NCBI GenBank assembly: GCA_030272585.1
Contig: BSYQ01000001.1
Coordinates: 2,914,001 to 2,978,000, forward strand
Length of the DNA: 64,000 nt
DNA from: Bryopsis sp. KO-2023
Taxonomy: Eukaryota; Chlorophyta; Ulvophyceae; Bryopsidales; Bryopsidaceae
Direction of reading: 5' to 3'
The notes beneath the pieces are model-generated. The model had not been told where the DNA came from and did not search any database. It worked only from the letters and a program-made list of their open reading frames with translations. Every line of letters begins with the position of its first letter. Within the stretch, counting starts at the first letter, position 1. Of the stretch, positions 22,724 to 34,600 are shown in pieces. The position numbers and the translations under genes are program-made.

Positions 22724-23485
22724 CACGATCGGTATTCAAGCAACCATCAGAAAAGGAAGGTACAAAACATCGGGGGAAAAGTGTTAATCCCCGCACAAAA
22801 ATTTCCAGAAGATCGTGTAGAGCTGGAGTGTTGAATTTTGCTTTTTTTTGACCATTTTTATCTATTGTTGAGCCCTTGTGTGCATAAGGATTGTACATTC
22901 GTACAGTTGATGTGCATCCATCATGAGGCTTTCAACTGGGAACAAAAATATCACATGCAAGTCTCTCGGACGATGTTGGTACATACTTCTTGTGGTGGTG
23001 GCGGCGGGGGAGGTGGTGGAGGGGGAGGGGGAGGTGCATTGGGGATCTGTAATGGTGGGGCTTCTGGTGCCACATTCCGTGCCGAACTTCTTTCTCGATC
23101 CGATGCTGCTGCCCTTTGTAGCACACAGGAAAGTTCAATTTCTCCAATCAAACCATGTGCAATGTGGGATTTCCACACTATAGAAACAGAAATCACCCAC
23201 ATGCAGGAAATAAAAACTGAGGGAAATAACTGGTGGGGTTTTGAACACCTGGTCAGAGTGCTGTGCAAATTTCGAGCGCCGCCAGTGCATCTGGATGGTC
23301 GAAGACGACTGGGGCCAGCGGACCCTCTCAAGATTTCGGAAGTGACACCCACACGCATCTTGTGGAAAGTAGGCAGGGGTGATGGTGGGGGGTATATAGA
23401 AAACAGATATACGAATGGGCAGCGAGTCAGACTGCATGAAGAACCACATCGAGGATCGGAGATGAATTGATTCGCGCTGGTGGTG
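22724..23485. other. Divergent spacer with G-rich tract
   Basis: This lies between the unrecognised gene (minus) and the ankyrin gene (plus). 22991-23036 is a run of GGTGGTGGCGGC-type and GGGGGAGG-type triplets on the plus strand with several G3+ blocks, able in principle to form a G-quadruplex. The long glycine-coding frame over it is a composition effect. Confidence 0.5.
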
Positions 23486-24782
23486 ATGGCTGAGCTCGAC
23501 GAATTTGGCAGACAGCTGCTCCAGGGAGCAAGGTACGGCGAAATAGATGAGGTGCAAGCAGCTTTGGATAATGGCTGTAGCGTGAACAGCCGTGGATTCG
23601 GCGGCGCCACAGGTGGGTGACAATTTTTTATTATTTTATGTTTTTTGTGAATTTTAATGGCACATCTCTGCAACATTGTGATGCTTGTCAAGGGAACCCA
23701 TTATTTTCCTAATCTGGAAAGCCCTGTTTTTTTGGTTTTTTTTTAATCGACATTTTGCAATGTGCGGCTTCGAATGGTGGTGATGCATCGGGAAGCGATG
23801 TTGGATTATGTTCGGTTGCCTGCCTCCAGAAAGCGTTTCAAATTTCACATCCTTTGTATTTTTTGAAGGATTGCACATGGCCAGTGCCAATGGACATGAG
23901 GACATTGTCAATCTGCTAATCGAGAGGGGCTCGGTGAGCGAAGTGTTTCAGTGGTGGGCTTTTTCACACTCACACACACATTTATCTATGTTCTTTTTAC
24001 TTTTTACTTTTTACTTTTTACTTTTTATTTTTTTGGAGGGGGGGAAGGATCCATCATTCCAATGGTGTCGATTCATAGATGGAATCATAGACAAACGAAA
24101 CGTATGGAAGTGATATTAGATGTGAGGATCTTTTTTTGATTTGTTGATTCGTTGTGCTTCCTTTGTTTTGGGGGATGTGTGGCTGGGAAGCACAGCTGTG
24201 TTGAAAATACCAGTGTCAAGGGGTGAAAAAATTGTCTGTGTTCTTGATAAAGACCGTGGATGAAACAAACGACGATGGGAACACCGCTCTTCATTGGGGA
24301 TGTTTGAATTCTCAAATCGAGGTAGGACGATAAGAAGTGCTGTTCCCTCTTTGCCAGAGAATCTTGACAGCGTTTGCTCCAGCATGCAGTAAAGCCATGT
24401 TTTTGTCAATTTTGTGGGGCAGGTCTGCAGACTCCTATTGAAATCTGGAGCCAGCCCAACCACAGTGAACAGGTATGAGTCAACCTGAAGAGAAGAAGTG
24501 CAAGGTCCCCACCCGCTGGACAAATCAGTCTACCACACTCTGGGATTTGAGGATTTTGGAATCGATGGAAGTTGCCTGCCCATGACTAATAACCTTGCTA
24601 GACTCTGTTGATGTGAGGATTTTGGAATCTATGGATGCAGTTCAGGAAGGACCCCCTTGGATGAAGCACTGCAGAGTGGCAACTCCGACTTGGTAGAGTT
24701 GGTCAAATCCTTCGGGCCTTCTGAGCCTCAACAGAATGGTGCTGAACCGGAGGGGGAGGTTCCAACTGAAAATCCATCGTAA
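23486..24782 (+). CDS. Short ankyrin-repeat protein
   Basis: Five exons in phase: 23486..23612, 23869..23933, 24253..24321, 24423..24472 and 24650..24782, giving 147 aa. It starts LLQGARYGEIDEVQAAL and then has ankyrin units with GLHMASANGHEDIVNLLIERG, DDGNTALHWGCLNSQIE, VCRLLLKSGASP and RTPLDEALQSGNSDLVELV, about four repeats, ending in a Glu/Pro-rich tail. It is likely a small protein-binding adaptor without another domain. The last acceptor (GGAAG|G) is chosen because it alone keeps the ankyrin frame. The intron after exon 2 has an array of TACTTTT units near 24000 and a T/G tract. Confidence 0.8.
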
Positions 24783-25371
24783 CTGTGGGGATGGATTCAT
24801 TATGAACATCTATGGTTGCAGGGGCTGTACATATCGCTCCATCATCAGTTATGTAATGGCGTTCTGTTGTTCGATCCACTTCTGGCGAACCATTGCCTGG
24901 GATACTTGGATGAAAATAAGGATCACTGCAGGATCATCAAGAGGATCTGTTTTGTCGGCCCAGGTCAACTTATGAGTTTCTGCTCTAGTGACAGGCAATA
25001 GATAACCCATGTCCACCATCCATCTTGAAAAAATGGTACAATCTGAACAATTCTAACAAAGAGCAACGAGCAGTGCATCTGTTTTCTTCCCTCAGATCCG
25101 ATATGGCAGCTCAGCTCTTCAGGGAATCAGCGGATAATTGCAACTATCAATGGGCAGTTCCCTCACAGCTGTATAAAGACATGAATTGAAAGAGAAGCGG
25201 ACTGTCCTGTCACTCCAAGAAGTCCCCAAATGTAAAAGTTTTTCTATTCTAAAGAAGATTAAGGAACGAGGCGATGCTGTGGGCCTGACACGTTGCCAAC
25301 CGCAACATAATGTGGAAGCCACGATTTCTAAGATTGAAATGAACATCGTGCCATACATATAACTGTCCATC
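24783..25371. other. Convergent spacer, no gene recognised
   Basis: Between the ankyrin gene and the SET-domain gene, both ending here. No motif-bearing frame. Confidence 0.4.
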
Positions 25372-26880
25372 TCATGAAAGCCCCAAGTCTTTTCCGCTAG
25401 GATCAAGGTCCAAAATGTAGTCCCAAGCTATCTTTTTCTTCAGCACTCCATGCACAATCAACCACCACTCACGAGAACCAATTTCCACTTTTTCCTCCAT
25501 ACGACTTCCCCCACCTTGCGGCATCCCCACCCGTGTCAAAAACGACTGTATATCTTTTCTGTAAGATAAATCGTAATACCTGAAAACGTTAGGCTCTTCA
25601 GAATAGGGAGTCGATAAGGATTCCAGATCCTCCAAAAACCCCGATAATTTTTGTAAAAGGTCGAAACATGATCGAGCTATGGCTAGTTCGGCTTCCTCCT
25701 CCTCCCCGTCAAACAGCATTTTGAAAAACTCCAGCATGATGGGACTCACGGATCCATCCGCACAAATGTTCATTTTTATGACGTTCTTCAGGTCCCCTTC
25801 CACTTTCACCTCCTTGAACAATTTTTTCCGTTCTTCCGCGCTTAAATTCTGGGCTCTCTTCGGATATGTGTTGCAATACCACTCGAACGCATCATCCAAT
25901 CCATTAAATATGACCAAATCATCCCGAGAATTGAACATGGGCACAAATCCATAGTACAGATAGAAATACTCATTCTCGTGATCCCCGTAAGACACCAGCA
26001 GCTCCTCCCCCTCAGAAATGGTTCGTGTGGCCTTGATGACCATTTCGAAATTGCTCGGGGTGTTGTCGGGACCCCTCCTTTGCCAGCCATACGTCACGTT
26101 CGCTTGATGCTCATCAGCAAACGGATTGTCCGAAACGAGGTCCCCGTGATTCATGCTATCCACCATCGGCACCAGCAACTCTTGACCCCGCCCATTTCCG
26201 AACGCCCTGGATTGGATCACAGACAATGCCCATCGAATATCGTCCAGATTTTTGCCCAGGGAGGTCATGAACTGCACTGTTCCATCGTAGTTGCCCAAGA
26301 TCACCGAGAATGCATCTGACCCTGCATGAACATGGGCGATTCCTTCCGACATCGACCTTGGATTCGTCAAGTTTTGGGGGAGGGATGCGATGTAAGGAAA
26401 CCATGGGGACTTATGCCCACGATTCTTTTCGTCGATCAGCTTGCATGCCAATTTGATGGTCGTGTCGGGGAGGCCCTTGGACGGGATTGCGAGACTCTGG
26501 TATATCTCGAACGGATACACCATGAGCGACAAGTGCATCGGAACCCGAAATATGACCTCATCCTGAAGAAAGTCGTCGCAAGCAAGCAGCCCAACTCCAC
26601 CAAGAGCGCTCTTCTCTATTCGCGCTCCGCTCAAGTCGGCTCCGTTCGCGGTGGACCAATCGACAAGGCAAGCTGCTGGTGCTTTCCCTGTGCAGTCCAC
26701 CAAGTCAGGCGAGGTGCCCGCTTGCTCCGTCGCTTGTGCAGAGAACACAGAGAAAGACTTTCGACGGTCTTGTTTTCTGGAATGGGATCGGCGGCTGGCA
26801 TGAAATCCACTGACACAGGTCGGCCTCGCGAGACCCTGGTGGATGATGCGTTGAGAGAGAGAACGGACACCCACCAACAT
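25372..26880 (-). CDS. SET-domain protein methyltransferase, Rubisco-LSMT type, with transit-like N-terminus
   Basis: One uninterrupted exon encodes 502 aa. The first 50 residues are basic and rich in Ser, Arg and Gln without acidic residues until later (LVGVRSLSQRIIHQG, then SRRSHSRKQDRRKSF), typical of plastid or mitochondrial targeting. The split SET domain follows: GVGLLACDDFLQDEVIFRVP, SPWFPYIASLP, LLVPMVDSMNHGDL (NH motif) and GEELLVSYGDHENEYF with the catalytic-site Tyr. A helical C-terminal domain matches the Rubisco-LSMT substrate-binding region, including FxGLxD-like segments. The family methylates lysines of Rubisco large subunit, fructose-bisphosphate aldolase or other proteins using S-adenosylmethionine. 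Substrate cannot be told from sequence. The start is ATG 26880; the longer frame only adds a GTG. Confidence 0.86.
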   Translation of the reverse strand: MLVGVRSLSQRIIHQGLARPTCVSGFHASRRSHSRKQDRRKSFSVFSAQATEQAGTSPDLVDCTGKAPAACLVDWSTANGADLSGARIEKSALGGVGLLACDDFLQDEVIFRVPMHLSLMVYPFEIYQSLAIPSKGLPDTTIKLACKLIDEKNRGHKSPWFPYIASLPQNLTNPRSMSEGIAHVHAGSDAFSVILGNYDGTVQFMTSLGKNLDDIRWALSVIQSRAFGNGRGQELLVPMVDSMNHGDLVSDNPFADEHQANVTYGWQRRGPDNTPSNFEMVIKATRTISEGEELLVSYGDHENEYFYLYYGFVPMFNSRDDLVIFNGLDDAFEWYCNTYPKRAQNLSAEERKKLFKEVKVEGDLKNVIKMNICADGSVSPIMLEFFKMLFDGEEEEAELAIARSCFDLLQKLSGFLEDLESLSTPYSEEPNVFRYYDLSYRKDIQSFLTRVGMPQGGGSRMEEKVEIGSREWWLIVHGVLKKKIAWDYILDLDPSGKDLGLS

Positions 26881-27966
26881 CACGACCCCGATTTATTTTT
26901 TTGTGAACGTGGTGTTTTATCGTGTGTGTGTTGTGTGTGGTATGACAGTCATTGGCGGAATGCTGTGCCTGGTTGGGACTATCAAACGAGAATGCCCATC
27001 CCTGCAAGGGCAGAAATGTCTGCCCCACAGCTCATAGAACAACTCCACTTAGCTCATGGCTTCCCACATGATAATGCCACACTATGAGGGAATCACATAA
27101 CCAGTGAGGATTGTTCATTCATTTTGTGGCAAGGTGTTTTTGTCTTTAAAGCATTACAGATTGCTGTTTGTCCTTAGAAGCGGGACGTTCGATTTGGCAG
27201 AAGGACTATTTCATCTGATCCAGCTCACCATAAGTTTGAGTGGGTACCAGTTAATTTTTGCCATCCTGTCTTTTTTGTCAAAAATTATTGTACTTGTGAG
27301 TTGATATTGGCTCAATGTCCAAAATGAAGGGTAAAAACCTCGGGTGATTTCAGTGTTTGCCTCATAATGAAACCAGTTTCGAAGCTCCGACCAGGAAATC
27401 ACAAAACGCAATCCTTTTGTCAAGTTCTTTTGCAAGGAAGCCGATATGGGTGCCTGATTGTGCAGCCCAATTCGGAATATGATAGATGATATATGTGGTT
27501 TACTTTCTTTAGCAAACAGAAAGTTGAGTCGAAAACAGAAGTGCAACACAATATATTGTTAAGAAACAACACCACTCCATCATTGTCCAAGTTCGTTGCG
27601 ATCGGCGCTGTGGACGATGCATCGATGTGGAGACAACGAAACCATTTCAGTTTCGTTGTCCTCCTTGGTGTACTTGTACATAAGCCAATATGTACAGTTG
27701 GCGCGTGATGGTTAATTCCAACACTCTCCAGATGGATTCATAGAAGCTGTCATATCTGGACACCAGAGAATTCGCCGTCACCGCCATCTCCACCGCAGTG
27801 GAGGCGCGATGGAGGCTCTGCAGGGTGGCAAGTCTTTTGTTCCACCGCTGTCACTGCGATTCAATCGGACTACAACAAGGAAAGCTTGAAGGTGAGTTTC
27901 CACATCCGGGAGACGAGTTCGCCTGGGAATTTTTGTTTGCCCATCGACCTTCGAGCGCGAGTCGAG
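26881..27966. other. Divergent spacer with a possible upstream exon of the next gene
   Basis: A candidate exon at about 27797-27892 ends in a strong donor (AAG|GTGAGT). It could be 5' UTR of the secreted lamin-tail/FAS1 gene, an alternative first exon, or part of an unrecognised gene. ATG 27809 there opens a 26-codon upstream frame that ends at 27889. The rest shows nothing. Confidence 0.35.
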
Positions 27967-29827
27967 ATGGGATTCCCAGGGGCCTTTGCCCTCACGCTTT
28001 TCGTCGCGCTGTCTTACCCCGCGCATGGATTTCTTCAGAGTAATCCTTTTTTCAATATCGATGGCGCTCCACAGGTATTGGCCTTTGAACGAAGTGGTTC
28101 CAAACGACATTCTAGAATGAACAGATCTGTTCAACAAACTTTCTGAAGTTCTGACGATGGACTGCTCTTTGCAGACGGAACTATTTTTCGAAGAGGATGT
28201 TACCGAGGGGACCACTCCACCTGCCGTGGTCATCGAACGTGTAGTCTCGTTTCCCGTCAAGAATGGCCATGACCTTATCGAGCTTAGGAACATTGGTGGG
28301 CAAACAGCGAACCTGGTTGGGTGGACTCTTAAGGATCAAGCTGGCAACTCTCAGCCCCTTATCTTTGGGGAGGGGGACTGCGAGGATGTAGACTCGCTTG
28401 CGCCGACTCGATCCATCGTGATCAAGCCCAAGTCTGAGAGTAATCCATGCGGGCTCGATTTTGGATTGAGTTTCAGAGACGAAATTTTTTTGGAGGATGA
28501 TATGGGGGAGATCATCGCGAGCGTTGCGTGGGACCAGTCTGAACAAGGAACATCCATTCAGAGAGCCCACACAGGAGAATACTTCATAAAGCAAGACGAA
28601 CTGAATGTGCTTGGGTTGCTGGAGAGCCTCGGAAATTATACAATTTTGCTCAGTGTCTTGGAGGTACGAGCATGTCTTTCACACTTGCACTCGAATTGTG
28701 CTTTTTCTCGACAAATTGCTGTTCGTAGCTGATATGGTTTGTTTGCTCAGGCGACCGGATTGAATGAGACGCTTTCCGCTGTCTCTGACCCCAAGTACGA
28801 GGGACCCAAGTTCCCAGAGCCACCCCCTGAGATCATAGATCCACAATTCCCATCCTGGTTCGGATTTCAATTCAACAGGAGTCTTTTGCCGCCACCGCCC
28901 CCTCCTCCACCACCACCTCCTCCCCCTAAAGAAGGACTACCAAAGCGAGGCCCTTTCACGGTGAGGATAGAACATGCTCATGGTTCATACGCAGCCACTT
29001 TTCTGAAAACACAAGCAGCAATTTTAGAGTCACCAACTCCCAGAAAACTTTGCAATTGAGGTTAACCCTATCGTGAAGCTAACCTGTGGCACTTTGCAGA
29101 TATTTGCTCCCAACGATGCCGCCTTTCAAATTCTTCTTGCTGGACTTGCTGGGCCTGGCAATCCTCCTTTACCGCTCGATATATTCCTGACCCTGCCCGA
29201 GCTGGAAGATATTCTCCTTTACCATATGGTTCCAGGCGCTTGGTCGACAGATTTCTTGTTGAACAACACCGCCATTCCGACAGCTAAGATTGCGGAAATC
29301 GTCCCGTTTGCTGATGGTGCGATGACCGAGGGGAAAATTATGATCCACGACAGTTGCGTGGACAAGCCCACCCCAGACCCTTATGAATGCGTGCAGCAAA
29401 TAGAATTCGACAAGTGCAACGATCCTTTCATGGTCAGTCCACTTGGAGCCCAGTGGCAAGGAGGATACTGCCAAAGGACGTGCCAAAGATGCTCTTGTGA
29501 CCTGAGCTCCGGAGTTCCTTGTGCTGAGGTGGGGTTTTGAGAAAAGGCACCTTCCTCTTGCACCCAAATCCCCTCTCAAGAAGTGGTTGGTTACCATAAC
29601 GTGATTGAATTTTCGTGCAGGTTCTTGAGGCAGATTTGAGAGCGTCTAACGGAATCGTGCACACTCTCTCGCGAGTGATGTTTCCTCCTCCCATTTTCGT
29701 GAAGGAAATAGAATCCTTCAGTCCCGATGACGAAGCCGCCGGGTTCGGCTTCGAGGAGGAGACTGTGACGAAAGACATGCTCGAACTGAAGGGTCCCATT
29801 GGCACCGTTGCACCGAACAGCGGTTAA
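27967..29827 (+). CDS. Secreted lamin-tail domain plus fasciclin (FAS1) protein with Cys-rich insert
   Basis: Five exons in phase: 27967..28074, 28175..28663, 28751..28960, 29100..29528 and 29621..29827, giving 480 aa. Residues 1-22 are a signal peptide (hydrophobic LTLFVALS core). Residues about 55-160 fit a lamin-tail domain: LIELRNIGGQTANLVGWTLK, FGLSFRDEIFLEDDMGEIIA and ASVAWDQSEQGTSIQR. Residues about 165-450 form a FAS1 domain: LLESLGNYTILLSVLEATGL, a 13-proline linker, IFAPNDAAFQ, LLYHMVPGAWSTDFLL and a final ASNGIVHTLSRVMFPP. Inside it is an eight-cysteine insert with KCNDPFM and GYCQRTCQRCSC, like ShK-type Cys modules. It is probably an extracellular matrix or wall adhesion protein. 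The lamin-tail call is by pattern, not profile. Confidence 0.75.
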
Positions 29828-30643
29828 GCTGAATTCTTTTATGTGAAAGAGAACGATGGCCTGTGGAGGGAATAGTTTCTTTGAGAATGAGTGATTTTGC
29901 AATGGGGCATGCAGAAGAATAATCTTTGTGGTGTGCTTTGGCAGATTGAATTGTAAACATAACATTGTCCACCCTCCTGGTTCTTCAAGGGGAAACCCAC
30001 TCCCATGGCCTTGCCTTGCAGTCAATGTGTTTCCATTTGGCTGTTTTCAATCCAAACGTTGTAACAAATCCCTCAATCGATTTTGCTTTACCAAAATCTA
30101 GCTAAGTACTGCTCGCTTGCCCGAATTGCGTTGTGTGGAAGATTTGAGCTGCAAATCAACAAGGTTCCATCTCGAAATTACAACGGATGTGAAGACGCAG
30201 AATTAGTGTCGACAAAATTTGATGAGTTTTGTGTGTATCACCCAACACTGGATTCATCATCCACTTTTTCTCAAGATCTCACGATCATAGGACAAATAAC
30301 AACAAGGGTTCACATGAAAATCCTATCCTGGCAGCTAAAGAATCGATCGTCAACCTATTCAGAAGCCAACAGAAACATCTGCGATAACATGCTAGGATGT
30401 TTGAATTCACTTGAGAGTTGTACAGGAAATGTATGTCCAGTCGAGCGATGAGGGCAGCGTGAAGGTGCCAGATCACTGGTCGCTCGTGGTCTAATAGGCC
30501 AACGAATTGGAAGGGACGTTTGGCTTATTGTCTCTCAATCCTTCAGCACACTGTGGTCCGAGATAAGAGCTCGCCAGTCGAAATTGCCTGAGCATTTCAC
30601 ACTCCGTCTGTTTTTGCTCCTCTTGTTTTCTGTGTGAATCAAA
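29828..30643. other. Intergenic, nothing recognised
   Basis: Spacer between two plus-strand genes for secreted proteins. A 122-codon frame at 30083 lacks motifs and splice partners and is treated as chance. Confidence 0.4.
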
Positions 30644-31386
30644 ATGTCGGCGAGGATACTGTCAATGGCTGCTTTCGTCCTACTTCTTCACACAAATGGC
30701 GCTCAAGGTATGAGGGCCGAAACAAACGATACGATGCAGACGAAATATCTCCCCCCCTCAACAGTTCTCTGCATGTAGGAATGGTCTGTGAATTCGAACG
30801 TGTTGTATGTAGGGCGGCTGCTGAAGTTTCTACCAAGTCTGCCTGGTGCTGACCCAGAGTTCGATATCAACGGACCTCGGGCCAAATCCCCAGCAGGTAC
30901 GATATTTCGACCTCGCCAAAGAAGCGAGACTCGCAAAGCTCCACAACTGTGTCTGATTTGATGGCGGTATGTTCCTCACAGCCTCCATCGACGGCCCGAG
31001 CCTGACGATCAATGGAGGAGTTGACGACGCAAGTGGGTCCATTGTTATCGGCCCGTTCGGTCTCCGATCCAAGGCCCCTCCTCCCCTCAGCGCAGAAGGC
31101 ATTGTTGGACTTTTTGACGAGCCAAAGACACAAAAGATCGAGGAAGAGTTTTCTCGAGCTAACGTGGATGATGTCGGCTGCAAACAACTTCTGAAGCTGG
31201 AGGGCAAGGTGTGTTTGGCAACTGTGTTCTCCCCAATCCTTGCTTTCTGCAGTGCGTTCCTTCTTATTCTGATTCAGCTTCTTTGTTTAGATCTACTGCG
31301 TCGTGTCTGAAGTCGAGAATGCTGGCGTACTGGAGCTCTGGGTGGAGGAGTGGGAGGTGGTGGAAGGCGATGCAACCTGGGATTGA
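30644..31386 (+). CDS. Small secreted protein, unrecognised
   Basis: Four exons in phase: 30644..30707, 30813..30896, 30982..31208 and 31291..31386, giving 156 aa. The first exon is a compact signal peptide (ILSMAAFVLLLHTNGAQ). The mature part has GADPEFDINGPRAK, IDGPSLTINGGVDDASGSI, a Pro-rich APPPLSAEG turn, an acidic FDEPKTQKIEEEF segment and a C-terminal CVVSEVENAGVLELWVEEW strand. There are only two cysteines after the signal. I do not recognise the family. The upstream neighbour on the same strand is also secreted and begins with a vaguely similar NPFFNIDGAP segment. Confidence 0.68.
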
Positions 31387-31678
31387 TTAAGGGCGTCTGG
31401 TGTGTGGGATGGTAGTGTTCAAGCCACTCTCAAAACTGTATCAGGGTTCTTGTCGACTCCAATCGAAATTGGACATGTTGGGATGGCAGGATTGCTTGCT
31501 GTATCTGTAACTTAAATAAGACCTATGTGTTCGTATGGGAAAAAAAAGCTGTGGCTTTCGTCGACACCAAATTGCCAAAAAATTAAAAATCTTTTGCATC
31601 AAAGCAAAACTAAAACCCACATTGACAACCTGTCATAATATAATACTCAAAACACCCAGGCAAAAAAAAAAATCCATC

Positions 31679-34600
31679 TCATGCCGCCCATGGCAGTGAA
31701 ACTTGGTACTGCTGGTCTAATCCCAGATAACAGTCCGACATCAGAAAAAGAGTGACACTCTTTGCTGATTTGATGGCACCGGAGGCAGGGAAACGGAGTT
31801 TTGTGGTGGTTCTCTGGTCATCCCGGAAAGACATCCTCCTCAATGCATGCAGTTCTTTGGTGGATGCATCCCCAACTACCAGCCACCACCCTTCATCTTT
31901 CACCTTGGGAAATCTAGGGGCAAAGGCTGCATTAGCACCCCGACCCCGTCTTTGCCCTCTGTGACACATGAGCTCCACCTCCAACATGCAAACATCATCT
32001 TCTTCTTGTTCTTCTACCTCTTCTCCTTGCTGTTTTTCGACTCCGTCGTTCTTTCCTTCAGAGCTCTTCTTTTTGATGGGTCGCACAAGTCTTGCTGGTT
32101 TGGGGTTCACCTTAACGACCGGGAGCCGCCGGAGCACCTGAAACGTAAAAGGACAGTAATTGGATTTTAGATGTTTCTGCCACACCAGTGCAACGATTCA
32201 GGCAAAAACCGAGTCCTGGTACGATATTCCCCCCCCCCCCCAAAAAAAAAAAAAAAAAAAGATTCTTCAAAACTTAGAATCCCTATGGTCTGGAATGAAG
32301 GACTGTGATCTGTCCACGCAAAATCAAAATTTTGGTCAATTGCAGGATGAGCTTACTTGATTCACTTGATCTGTTGCCTCTTTCCCAAGTCTGGAAACCA
32401 AAATTTCCAACACCTTCTTTTGCTTGTTTTCAACAGCATGGACCAGCTGAGGTACACAGAAAATCCCTGCATCATCTTCCAGACTCCTGATCAAGTCTGG
32501 TGTCAAATGGGGAATCGTCAACATACTGCTCTCGTCGACCCACCTACCCTGCACCACAACCAAAGTACCGAAACTGGATCAACATCTAGAAACACAACAT
32601 ACATGCACAAAAGAAACCCAACAGCTTACTCACACACGCCTTCCAGAAAAGATCGATCACCCTGCTTCAGACAAATATGGAATGATTCTTTCACTGTAGC
32701 TCTCGTTAGTTACCTGCAAAATCGACTGGACGAGGTTCATTACGTTCAATGCTGTTGCCAGCCAGCCAGCATCTGCACAAATGTCGACCATGGCTTGAAG
32801 AACACGCAGACTGTTGTCCAGGACAGTCTTCGTGTCAGTCACGTAGTCAGATATGGGGAGAGGCATGCGGGACATGTGAGCTTGCAACAGCAAATTGGCT
32901 TTTGTGTTGGGGGACGACACGGTGTTGGGGTCCACCCTCCAGCGGACTTGCTGTGCCATAACGGAGTTCAGTTTGTCCTCGTTGTGTCTGACAGGCAGTT
33001 CGTCGTATTCTGCAGCATGGCAGAGTACCTGAACAAACACAAAATCAAAAAAACGTTTAGCTGAAAGGAAACAGCACTGTCTCCTACTCATTGAGGGACT
33101 GAGACAATTCCCCCACCCCCCCTCCCCAACAATAAATTTCAACCAGCAGAAACTCACTCTATTATTATTCTCTGAGTTGTCGACCCACATCACCACTCAC
33201 TTCCATGACTGACAGGCACCACCATACAGTTATGAAAACAGAACCCCACACCCATCAGTGTGCTTACCTGCAGAAGGTCCTTGAACTGCAGATCTGCAGT
33301 CAAATTTCCATTGAAAATAAACATGGTCTCGTGCTTCAAATAGAAAAAGGATGCGATCCGTCCCATGGTCAACGGCTCGATCGTATCCCCTTCATTGATC
33401 AAAATACAGCCACCCCTCTCCAACTCATCCACAGACGTTTCGACCATCTGGGACAGGAATTGGTTGATGTCTGTGTCGCTCGTGTCCTCCAGTCCGTAGA
33501 AGGAAGGATTCTGTAACAGCCTCCGGAAGAAATACGTCCATGTGAGGTAATCCAGAGCATCCTGTTTACTGGCAATGGTCCCTCCAACGATTTCAGCGTT
33601 CAAGTGATCCGGCACCTGCAAAAAACGAAACCAAAACAACAAAGAAATCAAAACATTATGGGGAAACAAGATAGGGTAAGGTCTATCTCTAGGACATGGA
33701 CAAAACCAAGGGGAATAAAACCCCAAGAAAAATGCTCAGTGTCGCTGTGGGCTCCAATTGACGGCTGAAACACCAGGCAATTCATTTCCTTTCAACGTTC
33801 TCGACAATCTTACATGCTCAGGTAGAGAGGATTCAACCGGGAATGGTTCATACAGGAATTTCTTGTAGAAGGCCTTCTTAGGTTCGTGGACCATGATCAC
33901 AGCCACTCCATGCTTGTCGTACTGCGGTCGTCCAGCTCGCCCCATCATTTGCAAAACATCAGTGATTGGGAAATCCACGTAGCGTCGAGTTGCGGGATCG
34001 AAGTATTCCGTGCCCTGTATTTTTCACAGCAATATATCTGGCTGAAACTAACTGGGCCCAATGGAGAACACTCATAAACAGACACCCTAAGCGATCCATG
34101 ATATTCGGCTTGCAGAGAAAGAACCTGCACACACACCTTGATGACCACCAGATGGGCTGGTGTGTTGACTCCCCATGCCAGGGTTGCAGTTGCAGTCAAG
34201 ATTTGGATTTTCTGCTCGACGAATAGCGTTTCCACGATCGATCGGTCCCTGTCGTTCAACCCAGCATGATGCATGCCGATACCAAATTGAAGAGTGTGTT
34301 TGAGGTTGGCATCCTATCGACGCCACACACCATCCCTCAAAAGGGGTTGATCCTCGCAACGAACAGCAAAATTACAATGCAACATAGGCAAAAACCTGTG
34401 CAGCATCATGAACACTGGAGGGTTTACTTTTGACAAAAAAGGGCTTACTCTGACGCTTGCCATCGCCTCCTCCAGTTCCTCTTGATGCATATGCACCCAT
34501 TGTTGTGGCCTTTCATCGGCTGCAGCAAAAGCGATCAAATCCAGTGCCGTCAAGCGAGTTTGCCTCCTGCTGGAAACGAACACAATCACCGGTTTGATTG

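Noticed and set aside
22991..23470. Poly-glycine frame
   Set aside because: Produced by the GGT/GGG tract in a promoter interval; flanking residues show no protein character.
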